Shown: one piece after another, positions 17,064 through 24,886 of the stretch
How the letters are laid out: every line of letters begins with the position of its first letter
How positions within the stretch are numbered: the stretch's first letter is position 1
Source of the DNA: Bacteroidales bacterium
GTDB lineage: Bacteria; Bacteroidota; Bacteroidia; Bacteroidales; UBA932
Assembly: GCA_017626555.1 (NCBI GenBank)
Contig: JAGAIM010000172.1
Coordinates: 1-43,399, forward strand
Length of the DNA: 43,399 bases
Reading direction: 5' to 3'
Position numbers and translations under genes: made by a program
Notes under the pieces: generated by a model
What the model was told of the DNA's origin: nothing
What the model saw: the letters and a program-made list of their open reading frames with translations, nothing else
Databases searched by the model: none

Positions 17064-17125
17064 TTACGCGAAATGCCTGCTGCAGAAGTACAGCAGGCAT
17101 TATACGTAAGTTGTTGATGTACAGT
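17064..17125. repeat. Intergenic hairpin repeat, copy B (between the YgjP-like and MATE genes)
   Basis: A perfect 11-bp stem AATGCCTGCTG / CAGCAGGCATT (17072-17082, 17091-17101) is followed 4 nt later by GTAAGTTGTTG (17106-17116) and ATGTACAG. The tail is identical to that of copy C over 11 nt. The stem sequence differs from copies A and C. It lies between two convergent genes and could also act as a bidirectional terminator, although T-tracts are weak on both sides. Confidence 0.6.
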
Positions 17126-17143
17126 GTTTTGAGCGTCACCGGA

Positions 17144-18472
17144 TCAGATGCTGCGGTTCTTCCAGCGTCCGCTGCGCATATACCACCAACTGCAGATCAG
17201 GAGCATACCGGCATATACGTGTTCCGCTGTCCAGCATACCGCTACATCTAGTTTGAGGATTCCGATGATGATGGTACAATATATCATATAAACCGCCAGG
17301 GCGATAAGTTCGAGTCTGAATGCGGTTTTGGTGCTTCCTGTGCCGGATACTGCGAGGAAGAATACCTGTCCGCCGACATTTACGAAATATGAGGATGCCA
17401 TAACGACCATAGCGGGAATCGAGGCCGTAATGAGGTCTGGGATGTCGGTGTATATTCTTGCAATGGCTTCAGGGAAGAGACAGATGATCAGGATCAGCGC
17501 ACTGACGAGTCCGTATGACAGTTTCAGGATACGTTTGACCAGTGACATCACTTTGTCCTGATGTCCTTCGCCTATCATATTGCTGACCAGTGTGCTGCAG
17601 GTTGATGAAAATGCCTGGAGCACGACCCATATCAGTCCGGATACTCCTCTGGTTATGTTTGATATGGCAAGGGCGCGTTCCCCGAGATGCTCGATGTAGA
17701 GGAAGAAGATCAACCAGGTCGAGACCGAGATTGTATGCTGGATCATTGTCCATACGCACACGGGCATCATTCCCTTGAGTTCGTCCTTGTCGAACTTTGC
17801 CGCTTTGTCCAGACCGTATTTTCTGCGGTCACATCTGAGGACTGTATATACTATGAAGAATATGAGCGAGACCAGTTCGGCGAGGCTTGAGCCTATGGCC
17901 GCTCCTGTAATTCCTAAAGCCGGGCATCCGAATTTTCCGAAAATCAGGATCCAGTTGAATAAGATGTTCGATAGCACCATCACTATCGAGTTGAGTGTCA
18001 GGGTCTTGGTCTGGGTTGTGCCGACATAGAATGCTCTGAACATTGCGGTTATGAAGGCGAATACCATACCCGGGAGCCTCCACCGGACATAACTCAGTGC
18101 TGCATTATACACAGCCGCGGATGATACCATAAATTTCATCATCCACGGACTCAACAGTTCGGACAGCAGGATTATGATTCCGGCAAGCCCGAGCACGAAG
18201 TAAAGGCCTGTCCAGAACACCTTTCCGGTCTCCTTGAACCTTCCTTCACCGTTCCGTCGGCCTATGATGATCTGGGCTCCGATGCTGAAGCCGAATCCGA
18301 TCATAAACAGGACCATATAATATACTATGGCGATGGCGGATGCTCCGAGTTCGATTTCGCCGACTCTGCCAAGGAATGCAGTGTCTGTGAGTCCTATCAT
18401 CTGCTCCATCACGAGGCTTATCAGGATAGGGTATGCAACCTTCCAGATGTTCCTGTATGAATATGTTCCCAT
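17144..18472 (-). CDS. MATE-family multidrug efflux transporter
   Basis: A 442-residue polytopic membrane protein with about 12 hydrophobic segments. It begins with the typical MATE N-terminus (WKVAYPILISLVMEQMIGLTDTAFLGRVGE) and has GFSIGAQIIIGRRNGEG in the first half. Internal twofold similarity is expected for this family: the second half restarts at GVSGLIWVVLQAFSSTCSTLVSNMIGEG. MATE proteins export cationic drugs using Na+ or H+ gradients; the substrate here is unknown. I choose the ATG at 18472. The frame stays open to 18628, but the extra 52 residues are hydrophilic, cross a repeat (copy C) and overlap the end of truB. Confidence 0.93.
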   Translation of the reverse strand: MGTYSYRNIWKVAYPILISLVMEQMIGLTDTAFLGRVGEIELGASAIAIVYYMVLFMIGFGFSIGAQIIIGRRNGEGRFKETGKVFWTGLYFVLGLAGIIILLSELLSPWMMKFMVSSAAVYNAALSYVRWRLPGMVFAFITAMFRAFYVGTTQTKTLTLNSIVMVLSNILFNWILIFGKFGCPALGITGAAIGSSLAELVSLIFFIVYTVLRCDRRKYGLDKAAKFDKDELKGMMPVCVWTMIQHTISVSTWLIFFLYIEHLGERALAISNITRGVSGLIWVVLQAFSSTCSTLVSNMIGEGHQDKVMSLVKRILKLSYGLVSALILIICLFPEAIARIYTDIPDLITASIPAMVVMASSYFVNVGGQVFFLAVSGTGSTKTAFRLELIALAVYMIYCTIIIGILKLDVAVCWTAEHVYAGMLLICSWWYMRSGRWKNRSI

Positions 18473-18524
18473 AATCGTTCTTTGATGTTTTCCTATATTG
18501 CTGATAGTCAATTCATTCCTGAAA

Positions 18525-18578
18525 CTACGTGCCGTCAAAAGGGGAGCACGTGGTTTTGGTAAGTTGTTGGCTGTCAGG
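18525..18578. repeat. Intergenic hairpin repeat, copy C (between truB and MATE)
   Basis: ACGTGC (18527-18532) and GCACGT (18546-18551) form a stem around a 13-nt loop, extended by an outer C-G and a T-G pair. GTAAGTTGTTG follows after 7 nt (18559-18569), then GCTGTCAG. Stem, loop length and spacer length equal those of copy A; the tail equals copy B. Confidence 0.6.
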
Positions 18579-18611
18579 GTGATATGATTTGCGCTGTGCG
18601 TGGAACTGATC

Positions 18612-19547
18612 CTAGGAAAGCAAGGCAATGACCTGCTCTACCGTGAGGGCATTGCTGATGCGGAATATTCCGCTGCAACTGCGCTGAAGGCTGTCCAGGT
18701 GGGCTCCGCTGCCAAGCGCCTCTCCGAGGTCACGGGCGAATGCGCGGACGTATGTACCTTTGCTGCAGGCTATTCTTACCACAGCACGCGGCAGACCCAG
18801 TTCCGAATTGTCGGTCACATTGATTCTGCTGGAAGCATCCGCTGTTTGAAGGTTGGATGAGGAATCCTGGACGTTCGCTTCGCTCACCCCACCACTTCGC
18901 TTCGCTCGTGGTCCCCCCGCTTCCGTGCCGCGGGTGGCACGGTCCTCGATTTCCTCATCCCGACCTTCAAACTCCATCAGTTCCAATTCCGTGATATTGA
19001 TCCGTGAGACTCTGATCAATTCCTCAGCAACCTCATCAAGAGTCTTGCCTTCCTTATGCAGTTTTCTTGCAAGTTCGTAGGCACGGACTCCATCGACCGA
19101 TTTGGCGGAGAACAGGGGAGCGATCTGATCCTGCTCGCCTATGAATGATGGTAAGGCCGAGGCCACAGCATCTGCATCGATATGCTGATAGGGGAAGAAT
19201 CTGTCGATTTCTTTTTCCAGATCGTATGAAGGTGTTGTCGCTCCGAATGTGATGCCGGCTACATATTCCTTATGATGTGACTGAAGCCATTCTGCAAGTT
19301 TGGTAGCCTTTCCGATGCATACAAGAAGAACTCCTGTTGCAAGCGGATCCAGAGTGCCGGCGTGCCCGACTTTCAGATTCTTTTTGCCGAAATGACGGAT
19401 AGCGGCGAACTTGACCTTTCTGATCACGTCCGCCGATGTCCATCTGTATGGTTTGTCTATAGGGATTATTATCCCTTCCGGATAGTCGTTGATGTCCCTT
19501 GAAAGGGTTTTGTCTTCCGGAGTAAGAATCTTTGCGCTTATTTCCAT
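18612..19547 (-). CDS. truB: tRNA pseudouridine-55 synthase with an in-frame palindromic insertion
   Basis: TruB isomerises U55 of the tRNA T-loop to pseudouridine. The catalytic aspartate is Asp67 in HAGTLDPLATGVLLVCIGKATKL, preceded by the IPIDKPYRWTSADVIRKV start motif. The late conserved RIACSKGTYVRAFARDLGEALGSGAHL is intact. The 311-residue chain is about 60 residues longer than typical Bacteroidetes TruB. The extra part (about residues 192-250) lies between the ELELMEFEG strand and LPRAVVRIACSKGTY, in a loop, and contains the palindromic element 18845-18971. Deleting exactly 60 codons between two diverged direct repeats would restore a normal sequence. truB starts directly after the rpiB stop, with no gap, so it is read from the rpiB promoter. 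Confidence 0.94.
   Translation of the reverse strand: MEISAKILTPEDKTLSRDINDYPEGIIIPIDKPYRWTSADVIRKVKFAAIRHFGKKNLKVGHAGTLDPLATGVLLVCIGKATKLAEWLQSHHKEYVAGITFGATTPSYDLEKEIDRFFPYQHIDADAVASALPSFIGEQDQIAPLFSAKSVDGVRAYELARKLHKEGKTLDEVAEELIRVSRINITELELMEFEGRDEEIEDRATRGTEAGGPRAKRSGGVSEANVQDSSSNLQTADASSRINVTDNSELGLPRAVVRIACSKGTYVRAFARDLGEALGSGAHLDSLQRSCSGIFRISNALTVEQVIALLS
18798..19008 (-). repeat. Diverged direct duplication flanking the truB insertion
   Basis: CAGTTCC begins at 18798 and again at 18978, exactly 180 nt (60 codons) apart. Each is followed by a related stretch ending around ATTGAT, with small length differences. In protein terms RINITELEL before the element is matched by RINVTDNSELGL after it. 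This suggests that part of the truB sequence was duplicated with the insertion. Confidence 0.5.
18845..18971 (-). repeat. In-frame palindromic element inside truB
   Basis: Outer arms: TTTGAAGGT (18845-18853) with ACCTTCAAA (18963-18971), and GGATGAGGAA (18855-18864) with TTCCTCATCC (18951-18960). GGAC/GTCC pairs further in (18869-18872 with 18942-18945). The core 18885-18941 contains CCAC...GTGG and GTGCC...GGCAC hairpins. On the coding strand the core starts CGT GCC ACC (Arg203-Ala-Thr) and ends GGG GTG (Gly220-Val221), in the same frame and with the same ends as the hutI element. The arms are less perfect than in hutI, suggesting an older copy. Confidence 0.8.
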
Positions 19548-19982
19548 CTATTTGTTGTAAGGTATCTTGTCGATGCGGTTCTGATGACGTCCACCTTCGA
19601 AGGTCTCTCCAAGCCAGGCGTTGGTAATCTCCTGAACGGTCTCGAAAGAAACGAATCGTGCCGGCATAACCAGGATGTTTGCATTGTTATGCTGCTTGAT
19701 AAGTTTTCCTATCTCCGCATTCCAGCAGAGACCTGCGCGTATGCCCTGATGTTTGTTCAGAGCCATAGCCATACCGTTGCCTGTACCGCAGAAAGCGATT
19801 CCGAGATCGACTTCTCCCTTTTCCACCGCTTCTGCAAGAGGATGCGCTACATCCGGATAGTCCATACTGTCGGTTGTGTCGGTACCGAAATTCACCATCT
19901 CATATCCCTTTGACTCCAGATACTCCGCCAGGCGGAATTTATAGTCCACACCAGCGTGGTCGTTGCATATACCTATTTTCAT
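19548..19982 (-). CDS. rpiB: Ribose-5-phosphate isomerase B
   Basis: RpiB interconverts ribose 5-phosphate and ribulose 5-phosphate in the pentose phosphate pathway. The 144-residue product (family size 140-150) has the N-terminal IGICNDHAG motif and the catalytic-loop cysteine segment GIAFCGTGNGMAMALNKHQGIRAGLC. A later NNANILVMPARF strand and a C-terminal FEGGRHQNRIDKI also match. The start is at 19982; the upstream open frame to 20093 encodes an unrelated hydrophobic stretch and crosses the promoter. truB follows immediately, so the two form an operon. Confidence 0.95.
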   Translation of the reverse strand: MKIGICNDHAGVDYKFRLAEYLESKGYEMVNFGTDTTDSMDYPDVAHPLAEAVEKGEVDLGIAFCGTGNGMAMALNKHQGIRAGLCWNAEIGKLIKQHNNANILVMPARFVSFETVQEITNAWLGETFEGGRHQNRIDKIPYNK

Positions 19983-20006
19983 AAAACATTTTTTAGTTTT
20001 CGTCTG

Positions 20007-20014
20007 CAAATTTA
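20007..20014 (-). promoter_or_regulatory. Probable -7 element for rpiB-truB
   Basis: The minus strand reads TAAATTTG (TAnnTTTG) 25 nt upstream of the rpiB ATG. There is no TTG at the usual -33 spacing. Confidence 0.4.
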
Positions 20015-20167
20015 ATGGATGCAAAATGATAAAAAAAGTTAAATCATCATAAAAAAGAGAAAATGTTCCTGTGGTTTGAACTAAAAACAACAAATAATAG
20101 TGTTTTTAGACTTTCCTTTGTATCGTATAAATATTTTGATTGTTCTAAAAATTAGCAGACTTTTGTT

Positions 20168-20388
20168 ATGAGCAGCAAAAAGGTAAAGAAAGAGATTGCA
20201 GGGCAAATGATTTGTCATCATCAAAAACGTTGACATATCTGATAGGTAGTTTAGTCTCTGTTGTATCTCTTGTCTGGGGACTTAGATTTTATAAAAACAA
20301 ATAATATGTGACCATCAGTGATTTTTCTAAGTATAATGCTTATAGTATGTCTGACAGGATTGACAATCCATACTATAAGAGACCGTAA
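20168..20388 (+). pseudogene. Possible decayed small membrane-protein gene in a 470-bp spacer
   Basis: The spacer 19983-20452 has no intact gene. An ATG at 20168 opens a 21-codon basic reading frame (MSSKKVKKEIAGQ...). In another frame from about 20212 there are 30 codons encoding a plausible single transmembrane helix (TYLIGSLVSVVSLVWGLRFYK) up to TAA at 20302. The same frame then continues with 26 more codons (VTISDFSKYNAY ... YYKRP) to a TAA at 20386. One frameshift near 20207 and one nonsense codon would join all three into a single small membrane protein. I do not recognise the family. It could equally be chance open frames or two tiny peptides. Confidence 0.3.
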
Positions 20389-20392
20389 GAGA

Positions 20393-20436
20393 GAAAAAAG
20401 CAAGAGAGCCTCCAAGTAATCAGGGGCTCTCTTGCT
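20393..20436 (-). terminator. Terminator of gltX
   Basis: A perfect 12-bp stem AGCAAGAGAGCC / GGCTCTCTTGCT (20399-20410, 20425-20436). On the minus strand it leads straight into six T residues, 17 nt after the gltX stop. Confidence 0.9.
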
Positions 20437-20452
20437 GCTTATCAGACTTGTT

Positions 20453-22087
20453 TTATTTCAGTGTCGATTTTATATATTCGATTCTCTTAGCAAACTCCTT
20501 CTTGCCGATCAGGGTTACGATGTCTGCAATACCCAATCCGCTTGATGCTCCTACTAGAGCCAGACGGAGGCAGTTCATCACCTTACCCATAGGCCATTCA
20601 TTTCCGCGGATGTATTCCTCGAGCGGTCCTTCAAGAGTCTCCTTTGTGAATTCTCCTTTGAAGTCGAGAATGAAATCAGCCACCTGGAGTGCGAGGGAAT
20701 AGTTCTCTTCCTTCCAGAATTTAGCAGCATCCTTTTCTACAAATGAAGCAGGAGCGATGAACAGGTATGAGGCAATATCCCAGAAATCTGCCACGAATGT
20801 CGCTCTTTCCTGGATCAGTGCCACAATTCTCTCTACATACTGACGAGAGAATATCCTGTTTTCGAAATCTGCTCCGGTGACGGTCATTTCGGATCCTGCA
20901 GTGAGAGCGCAGGCCGGACAGTCAACAATCTGAATGCCCTTGGATTCGAGTATAGGAATATAAAGGTCGGTCAGTTCTTCTACGCTCTTTGTACGAAGGT
21001 ACTCTTTGTTGTACCATTTGGCTTTGTCGGCATTGAAGCGTGCTCCAGACTTCACTACTCTTTCAAGAGAGAAGGCTGCTGTAAGTTCTTCAAGAGTGAA
21101 GAGTTCCTGATCGTTGCCAGGGTTCCAGCCGAGCATAGCAAGGAGATTGACGAATGCTTCAGGGAAATATCCGTCTTCACGATATCCGCGTGATACTTCA
21201 CCCTCGGCATTCACCCACTTCAACGGGAATACAGGGAAGCCGAGACGGTCGCCGTCGCGTTTGCTGAGTTTTCCTTTTCCGTCCGGCTTGAGAAGGAGGG
21301 AAAGATGGGCGAAACGTGGCTGGGTCTCTGTCCATCCGAATGCCTCGTATAGGAGATAGTGCAGAGGCAGCGAAGGAAGCCATTCCTCACCTCTTATGAC
21401 TTCTGTGATCTCCATAAGGTGGTCGTCAACGATGTTGGCCAGATGGTATGTAGGGAGTTCGTCAGCCCTTTTCCAAAGCACTTTGTCGTCAAGTGTATCT
21501 GTGTTCACTTCCACGTGTCCGCGGATAAGGTCGTCCATCTTCACGACCCTGTTCTCAGGCATCCTGAAGCGAATTGTCCAGTCTGTCCTGGTCTCGAGGA
21601 GTTCCTTCCATTCGTTTTCAGGGAGAGAGAGAGAGTTGCGCAGACCCAGTCGGGTGGTCTGGTTGTAGATGAAAGTCTGTCCTGCGGCTTCCATCTCAGC
21701 CCTCTTTGCTCCGAGTTCCTCTGCTGTGTCGAATGCATAGTATGCGAAGCCGTTTGCAACGAGTTCCTCTGCATACTTGCGGTATATAGGTTTCCTCTGA
21801 CTCTGTCTGTATGGTGCGTGAGGATGACGCTCGGATGCAGTCTCTACAACATTGCCGGCAGCGTCAACTCCTTCGTCCGGTATGATTCCGCACCAGTTCA
21901 GTGCTTCGATGATATATTTTTCTGCTCCTGGTACAAATCTCTGGGAGTCAGTATCTTCGATCCTTATGATGAAGTCTCCTCCACGCTGCTTTGCGAAGAG
22001 GTAATTGTAAAGTGCAGTCCTTACTCCACCCATATGGAGTGGTCCTGTTGGTGAGGGTGCGAATCTGACCCTTGTCTTGCGTTCCAT
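20453..22087 (-). CDS. gltX: Glutamate-tRNA ligase
   Basis: GltX charges tRNA-Glu with glutamate. The 544-residue class I synthetase has the HIGH-type motif in FAPSPTGPLHMGGVRTALYNYLFAK at the N-terminus and the KMSKS-type motif KLSKRDGDR about residue 280. IRIEDTDSQRF follows the first motif as expected. The C-terminal third is the helical anticodon-binding domain. It lies 41 bp after ftsZ, with its own -7 element in that gap and a strong terminator behind it, so it can be expressed apart from the division cluster. The tRNA-Glu gene at the right edge of the window is its substrate. Confidence 0.96.
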   Translation of the reverse strand: MERKTRVRFAPSPTGPLHMGGVRTALYNYLFAKQRGGDFIIRIEDTDSQRFVPGAEKYIIEALNWCGIIPDEGVDAAGNVVETASERHPHAPYRQSQRKPIYRKYAEELVANGFAYYAFDTAEELGAKRAEMEAAGQTFIYNQTTRLGLRNSLSLPENEWKELLETRTDWTIRFRMPENRVVKMDDLIRGHVEVNTDTLDDKVLWKRADELPTYHLANIVDDHLMEITEVIRGEEWLPSLPLHYLLYEAFGWTETQPRFAHLSLLLKPDGKGKLSKRDGDRLGFPVFPLKWVNAEGEVSRGYREDGYFPEAFVNLLAMLGWNPGNDQELFTLEELTAAFSLERVVKSGARFNADKAKWYNKEYLRTKSVEELTDLYIPILESKGIQIVDCPACALTAGSEMTVTGADFENRIFSRQYVERIVALIQERATFVADFWDIASYLFIAPASFVEKDAAKFWKEENYSLALQVADFILDFKGEFTKETLEGPLEEYIRGNEWPMGKVMNCLRLALVGASSGLGIADIVTLIGKKEFAKRIEYIKSTLK

Positions 22088-22109
22088 ATACTTGTGTTTT
22101 AATCGGGCG

Positions 22110-22117
22110 CAAAAATA
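22110..22117 (-). promoter_or_regulatory. Probable -7 element for gltX
   Basis: The minus strand reads TATTTTTG (TAnnTTTG) 23 nt before the gltX ATG, inside the 41-bp ftsZ-gltX gap. No -33 element is clear. Confidence 0.4.
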
Positions 22118-22128
22118 ATAAAAAAATC

Positions 22129-23388
22129 CTATTCCCTGCTTCTCCCGGCCGATCTCTTGATTGCAGGAGTGTTCTCGAGTTCACTCTTGTCATCACCTTC
22201 ACGGATCAGAAGTGCCGGTTTTCTGCCCTCCTCGAAAGAAATCCTTTTCCGGATGGCAGTGTTGTTGTAGCCTATCTTCTGGCTTCTTACTTCAGGAAGT
22301 TCTATGCCTTCTTCTGCGATGCCCTGGTTCTTCTTGTAAACGAAGTTGCTGTCGATATTTATATAGTTGCCGAGATTGCCTTCCGTGATTTCGATGATCC
22401 TCGCCATCTTGAAGCCTGTCGCTATGACTGTGATGCTGACTTTGTCTCCGAAGTCTGGATTGTCATCGAATACGATTCCTCGCTTGAAATTGTTGGCATT
22501 GCCGGTATATTCCTTGATCATCTTGTCGATCTCGTCCAACTGCTTCATCATAAGGCCATCCTTGTTCGAGCCGGAAGTGATGTTGATCAGTACGTTTTTC
22601 GCGGTCTTGATGTCGAAGTCGTTCAGGAGAGGGGAGTCCATAGCCATCTTGACGGCGTCCTGGAGCCTGTTCTTTCCTGTTCCGGTACCGCATCCCATCA
22701 GAGCCATTCCGCTTCCGGTCATCATAGCCTTGACATCCTTGAAGTCAACGTTGATGAAACCGCGTTTCTTGATGATTTCGGTTATTCCTCTGACGGCTGT
22801 GGCAAGAACCTCATCTGCTTTCGGGAATGCATCCTGGATGAGCAGGTCGCCATATTCTTTGTATATCTTCTCGTTGTTGATGATTATAAGGCTGTCAACA
22901 TTCTTTTCCAGTTCGTTGATGCCGTCTATGGCTTTGGACATAGACTCATTGCCTTCACTCTTGAACGGAATTGTAACTACGCCTACGGTCAGGATGCCTT
23001 TTTTCTTTGCCATTGCAGCAATGACAGGAGCCGCTCCTGTGCCGGTTCCGCCTCCCATTCCTGCAGTGATGAAGAGCATATCGGTGTTATTGTTTATCAC
23101 CTTCTCTGCAATTTCGTCCTGAGAGTTGAGTGCTGCATTGCGGCCTTCGGTAGGGTTGCAACCCGCTCCAAGTCCTTCTCCGAGTTGGATCTTGACAGGA
23201 ACGTCACAACTGTTCAGTGCCTGGGCATCGGTGTTGCAGACAATGAATGTGCATCCTTCGATGCGCTGGTGATACATATAGTTGACGGCATTGCAACCGC
23301 CTCCTCCGACTCCGATCACTTTGATTATAGAATTCTCGGGAATCCAGTCGTTAGGCATTATATCGTTCGTTTCAATAAATTCAGTCAT
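22129..23388 (-). CDS. ftsZ: Cell division GTPase FtsZ
   Basis: FtsZ polymerises into the Z ring that organises septation. The 419-residue product has the nucleotide-binding [11 protein letters not shown] (residues 26-36) and the tubulin signature GGGTGTG (112-118). The T7-loop region [18 protein letters not shown], which supplies the catalytic aspartate to the next subunit, is also present. The C-terminal linker is short (about 70 residues). The end, [15 protein letters not shown], matches the conserved C-terminal peptide pattern that binds FtsA, followed by a basic patch. It is the last gene of the dcw series, 21 bp after ftsA. Confidence 0.97.
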   Translation of the reverse strand: MTEFIETNDIMPNDWIPENSIIKVIGVGGGGCNAVNYMYHQRIEGCTFIVCNTDAQALNSCDVPVKIQLGEGLGAGCNPTEGRNAALNSQDEIAEKVINNNTDMLFITAGMGGGTGTGAAPVIAAMAKKKGILTVGVVTIPFKSEGNESMSKAIDGINELEKNVDSLIIINNEKIYKEYGDLLIQDAFPKADEVLATAVRGITEIIKKRGFINVDFKDVKAMMTGSGMALMGCGTGTGKNRLQDAVKMAMDSPLLNDFDIKTAKNVLINITSGSNKDGLMMKQLDEIDKMIKEYTGNANNFKRGIVFDDNPDFGDKVSITVIATGFKMARIIEITEGNLGNYINIDSNFVYKKNQGIAEEGIELPEVRSQKIGYNNTAIRKRISFEEGRKPALLIREGDDKSELENTPAIKRSAGRSRE

Positions 23389-23409
23389 AGCATTGTCCTG
23401 TTATACGTT

Positions 23410-24873
23410 TTACACCTCTTCTTCGCTCAGGATGGTGAGCAGTTCGTCCGTCTTTGCGGCAGCATCTTCCATCTTCTTCTTGGCTTTCCTCCAGATGGCG
23501 CTGAATCCGTTTCTCTGTTTTTTCGGTTTTTCCACAACTTGCACATCATCACTGCTGAAAAGTTGTCCGTTGTATTCCGGCTCATCCTTGTGCTCGGTAT
23601 TCCCTTCTGTTTCAGGTACGTTTTCGGCACAATGTGGGGCGGTCTCTTCATTCTCCACGATCACATTGCTTCCTGTTTTATCCTCGCTGTATGCGCAGTT
23701 GACTGCAAGTTCGTCCTTTGCTGCCATAATCAGTCCGACAGATGTCGCTGCTGTGGTGTCTGTGAGTCCATCACATACTCCGTTGGAGAACTGTTGCTTA
23801 GGGTATCCGGTCCTTACCCTGTATCCGGAAAGTTCATATAAGAAATTGCAGAGGTTGGCAGTCTGAGCCACGCCACCTGTGATGACTATGCCGCTTCTGA
23901 GCATATCGGCAAAACCGCTTTCGTTGATCTCGTACAGCATTGCCATCATTATTTCTTCGATACGTGCTGTTATGATCTCCGACAGATATTTGACTGTGAT
24001 CTGCTTGTCCGGCTCGGTGTTGTTGCTCCTGATCTGCAGAATCTTTTCACTGAGACTCTGTAGTTTTTCAGGCATACAGGCTCCGTATGCCAGTTTTATG
24101 TTTTCTGCGAGTCTCTCGGATATCTGGCATTCGCTCTTTATGTCGTCAGTGATGTTCTTGCCTCCGAACGGAATGGATGCGTAGTGGCGCATAATGTTGC
24201 CGTGATATATCGATACGGATGTGCTTCCTCCTCCGAAGTCTATGAGTGCCACTCCGTTCTCCATTTCAGCATCTGTCAGTACGGCCTTGGCAGTGGTGTC
24301 GGCGGTGAAATATTTCTTTCTCGCAGATATCCCTGTCTTTGTCATAACTGAGTCTATCTTCTTCAGATCGCTCTTTTTTCCGATGAATATCTTGAAGTTT
24401 CCTTCAAGAGTGTCGCTCGCCATACCGATGATGTCGTTCTCTATGATCTGAAAATATTCACCGTCGGAGAAGGACTGGGCCACGGCTCCGTATATGGCCT
24501 CCTTTGCAGGGTCGTCAAGAGGATATGAATCTTCTGCATAACTTTTCAGGTCGGCAATATCCTCTGCAGTGATATCGGTGTCCTCACCTCTATCCTTGAC
24601 AATGGCACTGTTGCTCTCCTGGCGTACCGGATACTTCGGCATACCTATCACTGCCTGTGTTATCTTGATGTCAAGTGCTTCTTCTGCATCGCGGATTATT
24701 CTTGACAATGGGTCTGTAACCTGATTGATGTTCCAGACGCTGCTGTATTTGATGCCGGCAGAAGGCATTTCCTTGTAGTATGCTATCTGTACGTCATCGC
24801 CGTTTACTTTTGCGACCGTCAGGGCTATTTTCGATGTGCCCAGATCTATCGCCACTATGTTCATCTCTTCCAT
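23410..24873 (-). CDS. ftsA: Cell division protein FtsA
   Basis: FtsA is the actin-like protein that tethers FtsZ filaments to the membrane. The 487-residue product starts with the phosphate-1 motif IVAIDLGTSKIALTVAKV and has the phosphate-2 segment GVALIDFGGGSTSVSIYHG. The adenosine motif GIVITGGVAQTANL follows. The C-terminal 90 residues after the ATPase core are charged and low in complexity, then a basic amphipathic stretch (FSAIWRKAKKKMEDAAAK) likely serves as the membrane-targeting helix, located before the last 15 residues. Thirteen bp separate it from ftsQ upstream and 21 bp from ftsZ downstream. Confidence 0.95.
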   Translation of the reverse strand: MEEMNIVAIDLGTSKIALTVAKVNGDDVQIAYYKEMPSAGIKYSSVWNINQVTDPLSRIIRDAEEALDIKITQAVIGMPKYPVRQESNSAIVKDRGEDTDITAEDIADLKSYAEDSYPLDDPAKEAIYGAVAQSFSDGEYFQIIENDIIGMASDTLEGNFKIFIGKKSDLKKIDSVMTKTGISARKKYFTADTTAKAVLTDAEMENGVALIDFGGGSTSVSIYHGNIMRHYASIPFGGKNITDDIKSECQISERLAENIKLAYGACMPEKLQSLSEKILQIRSNNTEPDKQITVKYLSEIITARIEEIMMAMLYEINESGFADMLRSGIVITGGVAQTANLCNFLYELSGYRVRTGYPKQQFSNGVCDGLTDTTAATSVGLIMAAKDELAVNCAYSEDKTGSNVIVENEETAPHCAENVPETEGNTEHKDEPEYNGQLFSSDDVQVVEKPKKQRNGFSAIWRKAKKKMEDAAAKTDELLTILSEEEV

Positions 24874-24886
24874 ATATAGTTTCTTA

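Noticed and set aside
18473-18628. 52-residue N-terminal extension of the MATE protein
   Set aside because: It overlaps the truB end and repeat copy C, and lacks MATE character; the ATG at 18472 begins the family N-terminus.
22072-23841. A 589-codon plus-strand open frame over ftsZ and part of ftsA
   Set aside because: It runs antisense to two clearly identified division genes, and its protein has no recognisable motif and a composition expected of an antisense frame.
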